From Epilithonimonas hungarica (GTDB taxonomy: Bacteria > Bacteroidota > Bacteroidia > Flavobacteriales > Weeksellaceae): 64,000 nucleotides of DNA. Positions within the stretch are counted from its first letter, which is position 1; each line of letters opens with the position of its first letter. The translations under genes and the position numbers were made by a program. The notes under the pieces were generated by a model. It did no database searches, had not been told where the DNA came from, and saw only the letters and a list, made by a program, of their open reading frames with translations. Positions 8,298 through 18,001 of the stretch are shown here, in pieces. Location of the stretch: NCBI RefSeq assembly GCF_900102265.1, contig NZ_FNBH01000001.1:186001-250000 (forward strand). The letters are read 5' to 3'.

Positions 8298-9041
8298 TTA
8301 ATTCAACAACCAATCGTAACCTTTTTCTTCCAGTTCAAGTGCTAAAGATTTATCTCCAGTTTTTATGATTTTTCCATCCGCCAAAACGTGAACGAAATCT
8401 GGCTGAATGTAGTTTAAAAGTCTTTGGTAATGTGTGATTAGAAGGACTGCATTACCTTCACTTCTAAATTTGTTGACACCATCCGCAACAATTCTCAATG
8501 CATCGATATCCAACCCAGAATCAGTTTCGTCAAGAATTGCCAATTTCGGGTTTAGCATCATCATTTGGAAGATCTCGTTTCTTTTCTTTTCACCACCGGA
8601 GAAACCTTCGTTCAAAGAACGGGAAAGAAAATCTTTTCTGATTCCTAATTTCTCAGAGTTTTCGCGGATTAGTCCCAACATTTCTTTAGCGCCCATTTCT
8701 TCCAATCCGTTTGCTTTTCTTGTTTCGTTAAGAGCGGCTTTGATGAAATTGGTAACGGTAACGCCAGGGATTTCTACAGGATATTGAAAAGAAAGGAAAA
8801 TTCCTTTATGAGCTCTTTCTTCAGGCGCATCTTCGCCGATTTCTTCTCCTTCGAAAAGAATTTCGCCTTCCGTTACTTCGTAATCTTCTTTTCCTGCAAT
8901 TACAGAAGAAAGAGTGGATTTTCCAGCTCCGTTCGGTCCCATGATAGCGTGAACTTCACCTGGTTTTATTTCAAGATTGATTCCTTTTAATATTTCTGCG
9001 CCATCTTCAATTTTGGCGTGTAAGTTTTTGATTTGTAGCAT
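8298..9041 (-). CDS. sufC: Fe-S cluster assembly ATPase SufC
   Basis: A 247-residue ABC-type ATPase with no membrane domain. It has Walker A GPNGAGKST (about 35-43), the SufC-type signature GFSGGEKKR, and Walker B LAILDETDSGLD with the Suf-specific DSGLD. ATP hydrolysis drives rearrangement of the SufB-SufD scaffold. The start ATG lies 48 bp after the sufB stop. Length and motifs are typical. Confidence 0.96.
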   Translation of the reverse strand: MLQIKNLHAKIEDGAEILKGINLEIKPGEVHAIMGPNGAGKSTLSSVIAGKEDYEVTEGEILFEGEEIGEDAPEERAHKGIFLSFQYPVEIPGVTVTNFIKAALNETRKANGLEEMGAKEMLGLIRENSEKLGIRKDFLSRSLNEGFSGGEKKRNEIFQMMMLNPKLAILDETDSGLDIDALRIVADGVNKFRSEGNAVLLITHYQRLLNYIQPDFVHVLADGKIIKTGDKSLALELEEKGYDWLLN

Positions 9042-9089
9042 TGCTGTTTGTTTAATGCAAAAATTTATTTATAGTTTGATTTGTCTTTT

Positions 9090-10538
9090 TTATCCAACCG
9101 AACCTTCCAAAGAAATTTCCAGTAATTTCTGAGCTTCAATTGCGAATTCCATTGGAAGTTTATTCAAAACTTCTTTACTGAATCCATTTACAATCAGGGC
9201 AATTGCTCTTTCTGTATCGATCCCTCTTTGGTTACAATAGAAAATCTGGTCTTCCCCGATTTTCGAAGTCGTTGCTTCGTGTTCCAATTGTGCAGTCGGG
9301 TCTTTGATTTCGATGTAAGGGAAAGTGTGTGCACCACATTCATTACCCATCAACAAAGAATCGCACTGAGAAAAGTTTCTCGCTCCTTTTGCAGTTGGCA
9401 TTACTTTTACCAAACCACGATAAGAATTATTGGATTTTCCGGCAGAGATACCTTTTGAGATAATGGTTGATCTGGTATTCTTCCCGATGTGAATCATCTT
9501 TGTTCCCGTATCGGCATATTGATGATTATTGGTCACTGCAATCGAATAAAATTCACCAACCGAGTTATCACCTTTCAAGATACAACTCGGATATTTCCAA
9601 GTCACAGCGGAACCTGTTTCAACCTGAGTCCAGGAGATTTTTGCATTTCTTTCGCAAAGCCCTCTTTTCGTCACAAAATTGAAAACACCACCTTTTCCTT
9701 CTTCATTTCCCGGATACCAGTTCTGAACGGTTGAATATTTGATTTCAGCATCATCCAAAGCGATTAGCTCTACAACCGCAGCGTGAAGCTGATTTTCATC
9801 TCTTGATGGCGCTGTACAACCTTCAAGGTAAGACACATAACTTCCTTCGTCAGCAATTACCAATGTTCTCTCGAACTGGCCCGTTCCTGACTGATTGATA
9901 CGGAAATAAGTAGATAATTCCATCGGACATCTTACCCCTTTTGGGATGTAGCAGAAACTTCCGTCAGAAAAAACAGCGGAATTAAGAGCTGCATAAAAGT
10001 TATCGCCTCTTGGAACGACTTTCCCAAGATATTGTTTTACCAAATCCGGATGTTCCTTGATCGCTTCGGAAATGGAGCAAAAGATAATGCCTTTTTCTCT
10101 CAAAGTTTCCTGAAACGTAGTTTTTACCGATACTGAATCTACAACAATATCAACCGCAACGTTCGCTAATCTTTTCTGTTCCTCGATATTGATTCCCAAT
10201 TTTGCAAAAGTCTTCAACAATTCCGGGTCCACTTCATCAAGACTTGCCAATTCAGGTTTTGCCTTTGGAGCTGCGTAATATCTGATTGCTTGAAAATCAG
10301 GTTTTTGGTATTTGATGTTCGCCCAATTTGGTTCTGTCATTTTCAGCCAGATTCGGAAAGACTCCAGACGCCAATCGGTCATCCATTCCGGTTCTTCTTT
10401 CTTTGCAGAAATTGCCCGGATGATATCTTCATTCAGCCCAGTCGGGAAATCTTCATACTCGATATCCGTTTCGAATCCGAATTCGTACTTTTTATTTTCT
10501 AAATCGACGCGTAGATCGTCTTCTGTATATTTACTCAT
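9090..10538 (-). CDS. sufB: Fe-S cluster assembly protein SufB
   Basis: A 482-residue SufB, the scaffold subunit on which the nascent cluster is built. Highly conserved blocks are visible: [63 protein letters not shown] and the terminal [14 protein letters not shown]. Conserved Cys and the late Glu/His cluster-binding region are present. It follows the A-type carrier gene by 74 bp of repetitive AT-rich sequence and precedes sufC. Confidence 0.96.
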   Translation of the reverse strand: MSKYTEDDLRVDLENKKYEFGFETDIEYEDFPTGLNEDIIRAISAKKEEPEWMTDWRLESFRIWLKMTEPNWANIKYQKPDFQAIRYYAAPKAKPELASLDEVDPELLKTFAKLGINIEEQKRLANVAVDIVVDSVSVKTTFQETLREKGIIFCSISEAIKEHPDLVKQYLGKVVPRGDNFYAALNSAVFSDGSFCYIPKGVRCPMELSTYFRINQSGTGQFERTLVIADEGSYVSYLEGCTAPSRDENQLHAAVVELIALDDAEIKYSTVQNWYPGNEEGKGGVFNFVTKRGLCERNAKISWTQVETGSAVTWKYPSCILKGDNSVGEFYSIAVTNNHQYADTGTKMIHIGKNTRSTIISKGISAGKSNNSYRGLVKVMPTAKGARNFSQCDSLLMGNECGAHTFPYIEIKDPTAQLEHEATTSKIGEDQIFYCNQRGIDTERAIALIVNGFSKEVLNKLPMEFAIEAQKLLEISLEGSVG

Positions 10539-10540
10539 TA

Positions 10541-10600
10541 GATAGATTTTAGATTTCAGATTTTAGATTTTAGATGATTCTCACATCTAACTTCTAGCAT
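10541..10600. repeat. AT-rich direct/inverted repeat between the A-type carrier gene and sufB
   Basis: Repeated units of AGATTTTAGATT run through this gap and are followed by complementary CATCTAA-type units, so the RNA could fold into a loose hairpin. It lies inside the suf transcript. Too irregular and short-unit to be CRISPR. Confidence 0.5.
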
Positions 10601-10612
10601 CTAATTTCTAAT

Positions 10613-10942
10613 TTATAAACTGAAACTTTCTCCACAACCGCAAGTTCTTGCAGCATTTGGATTATTAAAAATAAAACCTTTTCCGTTCAAGCCTCCTGAA
10701 TATTCCAGAGTTGTACCAGCAAGATAAAGAATCGATTTTTTTTCGATTATCACTCGTACACCGTTATCTTCAAAGATCTGGTCGGTCTCATTTTTTACAT
10801 TATCAAACTTCAAGACGTATTCTAGTCCGGAACAACCGCCACTTTTTACGCCCACTCTTATATAGTCGGTCTCAGGATTGAAGCCTTCTTCAGCCATCAA
10901 CTGAGCCGCTTTGGATTTTGCCTGATCGCTTACTTGTATCAT
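10613..10942 (-). CDS. A-type Fe-S carrier protein (HesB/IscA/SufA family)
   Basis: A 109-residue A-type carrier that receives Fe-S clusters from the Suf scaffold and passes them to target proteins. The three ligand cysteines are in the canonical arrangement: Cys37 in SGGCSGLEY, and Cys101 and Cys103 in CGCGES. It leads the suf operon behind a consensus promoter. It could be called sufA or erpA; sequence alone does not decide between them. Confidence 0.92.
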   Translation of the reverse strand: MIQVSDQAKSKAAQLMAEEGFNPETDYIRVGVKSGGCSGLEYVLKFDNVKNETDQIFEDNGVRVIIEKKSILYLAGTTLEYSGGLNGKGFIFNNPNAARTCGCGESFSL

Positions 10943-10970
10943 TGTTTTTATTTAGACTGATTTTAGTCTA

Positions 10971-11001
10971 CAAAAGTACGAACTAATTTCCGCAATCTCA
11001 A
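10971..11001 (-). promoter_or_regulatory. Promoter of the suf operon
   Basis: On the minus strand, TTG (10999-11001), 20 bp, then TACTTTTG (10971-10978). A small hairpin (AGACT...AGTCT, about 10953-10968) lies in the leader before the ATG at 10942. Confidence 0.7.
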
Positions 11002-11170
11002 ATCGATGACATCTATTTTAACGATTTTAAATAGACTTTATCATTTCGTTTGATAATGAATTACAGTTTGTTAATGTTAAATTGTTATCAAAAAATGAAC
11101 AAATATTAATTCTGATAGTTCTTATAATTAACTTTGCCCGAATTTGTTAATCAAACAATCAGTTTTAATT

Positions 11171-12118
11171 ATGAGGAAGATTTTTATTTTGATGATGCTG
11201 TTTTCCTTTTTTGGGAAAATGATGAGCCAGACCGAGAGATATATTTATCAGACCGAGGTGAATCCGGATACTATCAATCTCGTAGATATGAAGATGGAAA
11301 GAACCTTTTTGGATGTAAAAAATAACCAGTCATTGTTCATTAGTGAAAGTAAATTGTTAAGAGATTCTCTAGTTGCAGTTTTGAAAAGCCAGACAAACCC
11401 GGATATAAAAAAGTCAAAAAAAGACAAACCGGAATTTCCAAAACTGGCGAATGGAAAATCGATTCAACCTACTTTTTTTGAATATTTCATAAAGAAAAAT
11501 AATGAAGATAAGACGGTAAGTCTGGTTGAAAGTATTGGTTCAAAGCAAGTTTATTATCAAGAAGACCGAAAAATGAATTGGAATATTTCTGATCAGGTTT
11601 CCAATTTTAATGGTTATAAAGCCCAGAAAGCCACTATGAGTTTTGGCGGAAGGATCTGGACCGCTTGGTTTGCTCCGGACATCAAAGTATATGACGGACC
11701 TTATAAATTTTCCGGATTACCAGGATTGATTGTAAAGCTTGAAGATGAGAAGGGAGATTATAAATTCAATTTCCTGAAAAAAATATCAATCCCAAATTCT
11801 TTTTCAGAGGATATAAGACCTGATGCAAGAAAATCAACAAGAATCAACTTTCAAGGTGATAAGGCATCTGTTAAAATGGAAATGGTGAAAAATAAAGACC
11901 CGGAAATCAATCTTGATAATTTCAATCCTGGAGGAGGAAGAGGAATGCATCAACGGAATGGAGGATTTGGAGGCCAGCCTGGAGGCGGAATACCAAATGG
12001 AGATATGGGAGGTCAAGATATGCAAATGGGAAATCCTACTCAAAATCCCACACCAAGTAATGGGAATGTTATGAATTTTGGAAACACAAACCCAATTGAA
12101 TTAAGTAATAGACAATAG
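11171..12118 (+). CDS. GLPGLI family protein with Gly/Met-rich tail
   Basis: Secreted protein of the Bacteroidota GLPGLI family (function unknown), named for the motif seen here in KFSGLPGLIVKLED. I start it at ATG 11171 rather than 11144 because that places a clean signal peptide at the N-terminus, ending near MMSQ. A TAACTTTG -7 box lies at 11129-11136. The C-terminal part (about residues 255-300) is low complexity, rich in Gly, Met, Gln and Pro, and the protein ends near NPIELSNRQ. It is followed 2 bp later by a paralogue. Confidence 0.85.
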   Translation: MRKIFILMMLFSFFGKMMSQTERYIYQTEVNPDTINLVDMKMERTFLDVKNNQSLFISESKLLRDSLVAVLKSQTNPDIKKSKKDKPEFPKLANGKSIQPTFFEYFIKKNNEDKTVSLVESIGSKQVYYQEDRKMNWNISDQVSNFNGYKAQKATMSFGGRIWTAWFAPDIKVYDGPYKFSGLPGLIVKLEDEKGDYKFNFLKKISIPNSFSEDIRPDARKSTRINFQGDKASVKMEMVKNKDPEINLDNFNPGGGRGMHQRNGGFGGQPGGGIPNGDMGGQDMQMGNPTQNPTPSNGNVMNFGNTNPIELSNRQ

Positions 12119-12120
12119 AT

Positions 12121-12930
12121 ATGAAACTAATAAAATTATTAAGCCTGTTGGCTATGCCATTGGTAATGGCCCAACAAAGCACTCGTTTTATTTATCAGGT
12201 TACACAAACGCCAGATTCTACAAATACGGAGAAAAAAACCGAATTGGCTTATCTGGATGCCGATGGGAAAAGATCACTTTTCTATGCCGAGAATTCTTTG
12301 AAAAGAGATTCTCTAATGGACAGAATGAGAGCAACTAAGAATTTTGACAGAACTCAAATGCAGAATCTGAGAAGTAATCTTCAGTTTACCATTGAAAAAG
12401 ACCTTACTAATCAAAGTTTGATTTATAAATCAAGAATTGGCAGAGATAATTATTCTTATTCAGAAACGCCCGTTTTTGAGTGGAAGATATTACCGGAAAC
12501 TGTGAAAATTGGAGATTATCAAACGCAAAAAGCAGAGACCAGATTCGGCGGAAGAACTTGGTACGCCTGGTTCACACAAGAGGTTCCTTTGCAGGATGGA
12601 CCATATAAATTTTCAGGTTTGCCAGGATTGATTGTGAAAGTTCAAGATGATAAAGGTGATTATTCTTTTGACCTGATGCAAACGAAAAAGATAACGGAGA
12701 TATATCAACCTTTGAATAGAGGACAATTTATTACTCTTTCCAAATCGAAATATCGGGATATGGAGAAAAAGATGCAAAAAGATCCTGCAAGTTTCATCAA
12801 TGCTCTAAGAAATAGTGGTGGAAGAGGCGGCGGAAACCGGCCACCAATGAGTCCACAGGAGATGCAAGAAATGCAAAAACAAAGAGAAGCAGAAATAAAA
12901 AGCAGGAATAACCCAATCGAGTTAAAATAA
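12121..12930 (+). CDS. GLPGLI family protein, second tandem copy
   Basis: A 269-residue secreted paralogue of the preceding gene. It has a signal peptide (cleavage near VMAQ), the FGGR.W.AWF block and KFSGLPGLIVKVQDD shared by both copies, and the same C-terminal NPIEL ending. The Gly/Met tail is shorter (SGGRGGGNRPPM, then a Met/Gln helix). With only 2 bp between the stop and this start, the two genes form one operon that ends in the palindromic terminator at 12930-12959. Family function is not established. Confidence 0.85.
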   Translation: MKLIKLLSLLAMPLVMAQQSTRFIYQVTQTPDSTNTEKKTELAYLDADGKRSLFYAENSLKRDSLMDRMRATKNFDRTQMQNLRSNLQFTIEKDLTNQSLIYKSRIGRDNYSYSETPVFEWKILPETVKIGDYQTQKAETRFGGRTWYAWFTQEVPLQDGPYKFSGLPGLIVKVQDDKGDYSFDLMQTKKITEIYQPLNRGQFITLSKSKYRDMEKKMQKDPASFINALRNSGGRGGGNRPPMSPQEMQEMQKQREAEIKSRNNPIELK

Positions 12931-12959
12931 AAAGCGGGACAAATATTTGTCCCGCTTTT
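12930..12959. terminator. Bidirectional intrinsic terminator between convergent genes
   Basis: A perfect 13-bp palindromic stem with AAAA/TTTT ends serves both the GLPGLI operon (plus) and the LptE-containing operon (minus). Confidence 0.9.
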
Positions 12960-14750
12960 CTATTGTGGTTTTCTAATATCTTTTATTTCTTCAATTTTTT
13001 CTTCGAAGTAATCTTTTTTCTCAGGATGTTTTTCTGAAAGTATCTCATAAGCCTTTATTGCTTTGGAGTATAGTTTTTGTTCCGTGTATAACCTGGCCAG
13101 GGTTTCTGTCATCAAGTGAGAGATGTCATCCTTTTTCTCCTTCACAACATAGTTGCTTTCTTCTTTTAACTGAGATATTTTCGGGTTGGTCTCTATGAAG
13201 TTGTCAATGATCTTTTCTTTGGCTTTGGATGGTTCCTGCCTAGTCTCGGGTCTTTCAATTTTCAGCCAACTTTGCCAAGTATTGATAAAAGCTCCCACAT
13301 TGCTTTCAGGAGTTTGCTTTGTTTCAGCTTTTTCCGGAATTGGAATGATTGCTTTCTTCTCCTCGATTTTAGAAACATCATTTCCAAAGAATGAAACATT
13401 GAAAATAGGTCTTTCTTCTTCAGGAATTTCAATTTCCTTTTCTTCTGTTTGAGCTTCTCCTGCAATGATTTCTGTTTGAAAATCAACCTTATCAATTTTT
13501 TCAGGCGTTGGAGCAACGTCAACTTTCGTAATGATCTTCGGAATTTCTCTTTCTTCTGTCTCATTTTTACCAATCAATGCATCCGGAATATTTATCGAGA
13601 ATGACATTGGTTTCCATTCAGAAACAGGTTCTTGAACTTCAGTTTTAGTTTCAGTGATTTCTGGTTTGATTTCAGCTTCAGGAGTTTCTTTTTCAGTGAT
13701 TTCGAAAGTTTGCATATTTTCAAAATTGATTTGACTCTCTTCAACTTTTTGTTCCTGAATTGGATCTTCGACTGTTTCTTGAACTTTTTGAGGTTCAGAA
13801 ATTTCAAAAGATTGCGTGTTCTCAAAACTGATCTGGCTGTCATCAATATCATCTTCAGAAATATTTTCTAACAAAGGTTCTTTATATTCTGATGTAATGA
13901 CAGGCTTTTCTTCTATTGGTTTTTCCTCTGATTTCTCTTTTTTCGAAGGATTCAGATAATCCAGATGATTTTTTGGAATCGAGAATTTCACATTCGGAAG
14001 AAATTCTTGGATTCCATTAAAACTTATATCTCCCGATGTTATCTCGGGTTCAGATTCCTGTTCTGTCGATATTTCTTCTATTTTCGTTTCTTCCGGGATA
14101 GAAATGTCCTCCATGTTTTCTTGAACAGAAATTGATTCTTCCGCACGGTTGTCATCGATGGAAATTTGAGCATCAATGTTTTCTGCTTCTTCTTTTAGAA
14201 CGAGCTGTCCAGACTCTTGAGAAGCATCCGGGTCAACCTCCGGGGTTTTCTCTTCGAGGAAATTTTCTTCACCTTCGTAGAGCAGTCGGTTCTTTTCTCC
14301 ATCTACAACTATGAATTCTGAGTTCTCTCCATTTTCAGTTTCGATGATTTTTTCAACATCAAATTTATTCAGAACAGAATGTGTTTCTGTATTTTCAATT
14401 TCCGTTACGATTTCAGATTCTGCAGGTTTTGCATCTTCTTTTGTTTCGTTGTTAGTTTTCTGATTATCAATTGTTTTTTCTGTTATTTCTGATGTTGGAA
14501 GGGCTTCTTTTTTGGAGATTTTTTCAGAATTCACGAAGTGATAAAGGATCTTTTTATCTGTTGTATAAGCAGCTGTTTTAGAAAGATTTTCTTTATATTT
14601 TTCCGGCATGTAAAGATTGATCCCGTAAAGATAGAGTGCTCTTATACTTTGCGCATAAGGCATTTTTTCTGATTCGGATCTCAAAATGTCCAGATCGGAT
14701 TCGGTTATAATCTTCGGATTTTTAACTAATTCTAAAACTCTAGTATTCAT
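12960..14750 (-). CDS. Large acidic protein with C-terminal TPR-like helices
   Basis: A 596-residue protein without signal peptide. Residues 1-85 are folded-looking and helical, and about 90-500 is Glu-rich, low-complexity and probably disordered, with a loosely repeated unit of the type QISFEN.Q.FEI. The last 60 residues form one TPR-like helix pair (ETLARLYTEQKLYSKAIKAYEIL). I know of no named function. It lies 4 bp after lptE and is last in an operon led by a sigma-54 activator. Cytosolic tether or scaffold is a guess. The repetitive composition makes the long overlapping frames here spurious. Confidence 0.75.
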   Translation of the reverse strand: MNTRVLELVKNPKIITESDLDILRSESEKMPYAQSIRALYLYGINLYMPEKYKENLSKTAAYTTDKKILYHFVNSEKISKKEALPTSEITEKTIDNQKTNNETKEDAKPAESEIVTEIENTETHSVLNKFDVEKIIETENGENSEFIVVDGEKNRLLYEGEENFLEEKTPEVDPDASQESGQLVLKEEAENIDAQISIDDNRAEESISVQENMEDISIPEETKIEEISTEQESEPEITSGDISFNGIQEFLPNVKFSIPKNHLDYLNPSKKEKSEEKPIEEKPVITSEYKEPLLENISEDDIDDSQISFENTQSFEISEPQKVQETVEDPIQEQKVEESQINFENMQTFEITEKETPEAEIKPEITETKTEVQEPVSEWKPMSFSINIPDALIGKNETEEREIPKIITKVDVAPTPEKIDKVDFQTEIIAGEAQTEEKEIEIPEEERPIFNVSFFGNDVSKIEEKKAIIPIPEKAETKQTPESNVGAFINTWQSWLKIERPETRQEPSKAKEKIIDNFIETNPKISQLKEESNYVVKEKKDDISHLMTETLARLYTEQKLYSKAIKAYEILSEKHPEKKDYFEEKIEEIKDIRKPQ

Positions 14751-14754
14751 TATC

Positions 14755-15273
14755 TTACCAATTGGCTACAATATCATTGAAAATTTTGTTGATGATCCTG
14801 TCATTCACAATTTTTACTTGTGCAGTTTCTATCGTGTTCAGGTCCAGATCGCTGTTGAAAACAGCTTCGTCACTGTAAGTTCGGTCAAAGCTAAGTGTTG
14901 GGTCTTTGCTATTTTCATAATGGACCTTCACAGAGATTGTCAGCTTGTTTTGCTGTGCTTGTATTGTGTTTCCTGATGTCGTTGTAGTTGCAGACCCGAT
15001 ACTTGTAGGAGTGATATTATAATCGCTGATCTCTCCTTCTATCAAAAGGTCCGGATTTTCCACTGCACCTTTCAATGTTGTTCTTTGGAGAAAACGATTC
15101 TGCAAGGCGACCGTAAAATCCTGACTCAAACTTGGAAGGTTGTTGGCAGCATTATTCGGGAAAGTATTGATCTTCACAGTTTTCATGTCCTCGCGGAGAG
15201 AAGAACCTGTGAAGGAATAGCAGGATGTTAAAAGTAACAACGATAGGATAAAAAGTACTGAAAGGTTTTTCAT
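14755..15273 (-). CDS. lptE: LptE-family LPS-assembly lipoprotein
   Basis: A 172-residue lipoprotein with a lipobox ending in LLTSC (Cys about 18). The rest matches the Bacteroidota LptE family: KTVKINTFPNNA, SQDFTVALQNRFLQRT and a C-terminal helix with IFNDIVANW. LptE plugs the LptD barrel and helps place lipopolysaccharide in the outer leaflet. It sits 2 bp after the upstream membrane-protein gene and 4 bp before the acidic protein gene, so it is part of one operon. Confidence 0.85.
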   Translation of the reverse strand: MKNLSVLFILSLLLLTSCYSFTGSSLREDMKTVKINTFPNNAANNLPSLSQDFTVALQNRFLQRTTLKGAVENPDLLIEGEISDYNITPTSIGSATTTTSGNTIQAQQNKLTISVKVHYENSKDPTLSFDRTYSDEAVFNSDLDLNTIETAQVKIVNDRIINKIFNDIVANW

Positions 15274-15275
15274 TA

Positions 15276-15962
15276 TTAATATTTTTTACCAATTTCGGTA
15301 AGCTCGTCATGCTCTATTTGAGCAAGACCGTCTTTGAAAGCAAAGTAATGTGAGACATTTATAAATGGCAAAGTAAGAAATATCCCGATACCACAAAGAA
15401 TTATCCCTAATTCTCCAAGAAAAGCTGTCGCTATTGAAAAGAAAAATATAGTAAGCAGATTTCCCTTTGTCATGATCTTAGAAATATTCCAGGCGGTTTT
15501 TATATCTGTGATCTTCTTGAAAGTGATCAATGCAGGAACATAAAATGCCTGAAGCAAAACATAGAGTATGGCAAAATAGACCACCGCTAAAAAGATCATC
15601 CCGATGCCTCTGGCCAGTCCGGATATCATTCCGTCATTATCAATTGTGATGGAAAAAACTCCAAATGGAATGAACAACAGGATCAAGCCGGCAAAAATAT
15701 ACAGTTGGAAGATAAGATACGGTACAAAGTCATCGAAATTAAAGATCTCCCCAGCTCCTGTCGGGATTCCTTTCTCAATTTTGTAGCAGATCTTGTAAAA
15801 ATTTCCAACTGCCATCAACCCACAAAAAGGAATTATACTTAATACGATTGTGCATAGAAATGATAAAAAGATAGTTCCAAAATCTTTTTTCATCAAGTCT
15901 ATTGCTTGTGAAATGTATTCTCCGAATTTGAATTGAACGGGTTTGGGTGATAGTTGACTCAT
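15276..15962 (-). CDS. Polytopic membrane protein, unknown function
   Basis: A 228-residue integral membrane protein with about five or six helices (residues 30-55, 88-108, 125-150, 170-200) and short soluble ends. No motif I can name. The start ATG lies 14 bp after the stop of the sigma-54 activator gene and the stop lies 2 bp before lptE, so it is co-transcribed with both. An envelope role is suggested only by context. Confidence 0.7.
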   Translation of the reverse strand: MSQLSPKPVQFKFGEYISQAIDLMKKDFGTIFLSFLCTIVLSIIPFCGLMAVGNFYKICYKIEKGIPTGAGEIFNFDDFVPYLIFQLYIFAGLILLFIPFGVFSITIDNDGMISGLARGIGMIFLAVVYFAILYVLLQAFYVPALITFKKITDIKTAWNISKIMTKGNLLTIFFFSIATAFLGELGIILCGIGIFLTLPFINVSHYFAFKDGLAQIEHDELTEIGKKY

Positions 15963-15976
15963 AGTTTTAGTATTTT

Positions 15977-17275
15977 TTACTCTTCTAGATTATATTGTTT
16001 TATTTTTCTGTATAGCGTTCTTTGCGAGATCCCCAATTCATCCGCTGCTTTGTTCCTTCTTCCTTTGTGCTTTTCCAATGCTTTGATTATCAAATCTTTT
16101 TCATTGTTTTGAAGCGAAAGGGATTCTGGTCTGGCTTCTTCAATTTCAATGTCTTCTACATCGTTGTAATGATGGTCTTCGTCCTCAGAAATAATCGTCG
16201 GATTATGGATCTGATTTTGATTATTGTTGTTGTTATTCTCGAAGAAAAGCAAAGAATTTGGGTTTGCATTCTGAGCAGATTCCGGAGTGTAGATCCTATT
16301 GATCAGATTTTTTTCCTGAGAGCTAAGGTCTGCATTTCCTCTGCTTTTTATCAGTTCCGAAGTTAAGGATTTTAAATCATTAATATCATTTCGCATATCA
16401 AAGAGAACCTTGTACATAATTTCTCTCTCCGAACCGAAGTCTGAACCCGAATTTCCACTTCCTTCTTTCTGAACCACAGCAGGAAGGTTGGCATTCATCG
16501 GTATGTATTCCGCTAATTTCACGGAATTAATTTCACGATTCTGTTCCACAACAGTCATTTGCTCAACCAGATTTCTCAGCTGACGAACGTTTCCCGGAAA
16601 TGCATAATTTTCAAGGTAAGCAACGGCATCGTCTGTCAATTTCAACTCGGGCATTCTGTACTTTTCAGCAAAATCAATCGCAAACTTTCTGAATAACAAG
16701 TGGATGTCGCCCTTTCTTTCCCGCAAAGCCGGCATATCGATCTGAACCGTATTCAGACGGTAATAAAGATCTTCACGGAAACGCCCGTCCTGGATGGCTT
16801 TCATCATATTCACATTCGTCGCAGCTACGATTCTTACGTTGGTTTTCTGGACTTGAGATGAACCGACTTTCATAAATTCGCCACTTTCCAAAACTCTCAA
16901 AAGACGAACTTGGGTCTGAAGCGGCAATTCTCCAACCTCATCAAGGAAAATTGTTCCGCCGTCGGCCACTTCAAAATAACCTTTTCTGGTAGAAGTCGCC
17001 CCCGTAAAAGCACCTTTCTCGTGACCAAAGAGCTCTGAGTCGATGGTTCCTTCAGGAATTGCACCACAGTTTACGACGATGTAAGGCTGATGTTTCCTTC
17101 TTGATTCTGAGTGGATTATTTTCGGGATGAATTCTTTCCCAACACCACTTTCTCCAATTACGAGAACGGAAATGTCTGTTGGAGCAACCTGAATTGCTTT
17201 TTCCAAAGCTCGATTAAGTGCCGGAAAATTCCCAATAACTCCAAAGCGGTTTTTTATAGATTGTAAGTCTGCCAT
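15977..17275 (-). CDS. Sigma-54-dependent activator without receiver domain
   Basis: A 432-residue enhancer-binding protein. The AAA+ domain begins almost at the N-terminus: Walker A GESGVGKE (41-48), the sigma-54 contact loop GAFTGA (88-93), Walker B GGTIFLDEVGEL, and the arginine-finger region near REDLYYRLN. An Asn/Gln-rich linker follows (about 340-360), then a Fis-type helix-turn-helix at the C-terminus (GRRNKAADELGISQRTLYRKI). There is no N-terminal receiver, GAF or PAS domain, so activity may be set by partner proteins or by synthesis level. It leads the lptE operon. Its targets are unknown. Confidence 0.9.
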   Translation of the reverse strand: MADLQSIKNRFGVIGNFPALNRALEKAIQVAPTDISVLVIGESGVGKEFIPKIIHSESRRKHQPYIVVNCGAIPEGTIDSELFGHEKGAFTGATSTRKGYFEVADGGTIFLDEVGELPLQTQVRLLRVLESGEFMKVGSSQVQKTNVRIVAATNVNMMKAIQDGRFREDLYYRLNTVQIDMPALRERKGDIHLLFRKFAIDFAEKYRMPELKLTDDAVAYLENYAFPGNVRQLRNLVEQMTVVEQNREINSVKLAEYIPMNANLPAVVQKEGSGNSGSDFGSEREIMYKVLFDMRNDINDLKSLTSELIKSRGNADLSSQEKNLINRIYTPESAQNANPNSLLFFENNNNNNQNQIHNPTIISEDEDHHYNDVEDIEIEEARPESLSLQNNEKDLIIKALEKHKGRRNKAADELGISQRTLYRKIKQYNLEE

Positions 17276-17380
17276 TTTTTTAATTTTTTGCCCGAGATCT
17301 GCATTTAGAAATCGGAAGATTTTTTGATTTTGAATTTTTTAAAATTGAATTTACAGTTCAGCGATCTGCTTTCTGTAAAC

Positions 17381-17998
17381 TTAGTTGAAATGATGAGTGT
17401 AACCTTCCAGCATTGTTTTGCCCTCATCATAATTGGCCAATGCTTTGGCTTTCAAATCCAAATAATCTTTGTTTCTGATCTTCGAAACTTTACCTCTAAA
17501 ATAAATATTTTCTGCAAAATCATAAACTTTGCTTTGTTTTTCAAAATTTTCTAAAGATTGATAATAATCGATTTTTTTACCAATAATAACTTTTGGTATC
17601 CAGTCGTTAAGAGATCTATTAATTTCTAAAAGTTGAGATGTAATGTTTTTATTGATCTCTATTGGCTCGTAATCATAGTTTGCTGTCAAAATCCTGAACC
17701 TATCGGATTCTTCGTCACAATTGACCACAAAACGAATTCTTACCCAAGCGTTTTCTTTTTTTACATTTTCGGAATTGTATTTTTTCTGAAATTCCTCTTC
17801 AATCGCAACTTTTTCGCCTCTGTATTGGAATCCTTTAGAATCATTAAAGTATTGAAAAACCCGATTCTCATTACATAAAATAAAGTCTTTTCTATCTGAT
17901 TTCTCATCAAAAGCGATATTGCCAACATAGTCCCACTTTGAATTTTGAGAAAAAGTCAATACTGGCAGAAAAAATAATATGTACAGAATACTCTTCAA
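17381..17998 (-). CDS. Secreted protein, unknown function
   Basis: A 205-residue protein with a signal peptide (residues 1-18, ending near TFSQ) and a mixed alpha/beta body that includes VRIRFVVNCDEESDRFRI. The RIRFVVN..G-like strand vaguely recalls TonB C-terminal folds, but I would not assign it. The start is TTG at 17998, 3 bp after the stop of the S41 protease gene, which suggests translational coupling. No catalytic motif is seen. Confidence 0.6.
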   Translation of the reverse strand: MKSILYILFFLPVLTFSQNSKWDYVGNIAFDEKSDRKDFILCNENRVFQYFNDSKGFQYRGEKVAIEEEFQKKYNSENVKKENAWVRIRFVVNCDEESDRFRILTANYDYEPIEINKNITSQLLEINRSLNDWIPKVIIGKKIDYYQSLENFEKQSKVYDFAENIYFRGKVSKIRNKDYLDLKAKALANYDEGKTMLEGYTHHFN

Positions 17999-18001
17999 AA
18001 A

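Noticed and set aside
10541-10600. Possible CRISPR-like array
   Set aside because: Units are about 10-12 bases and contiguous with no spacers, and no cas genes are in the window.
13262-13852. Lys/Leu/Phe-rich frames overlapping the acidic protein gene
   Set aside because: Products of the repetitive GAA-rich composition read in another frame.
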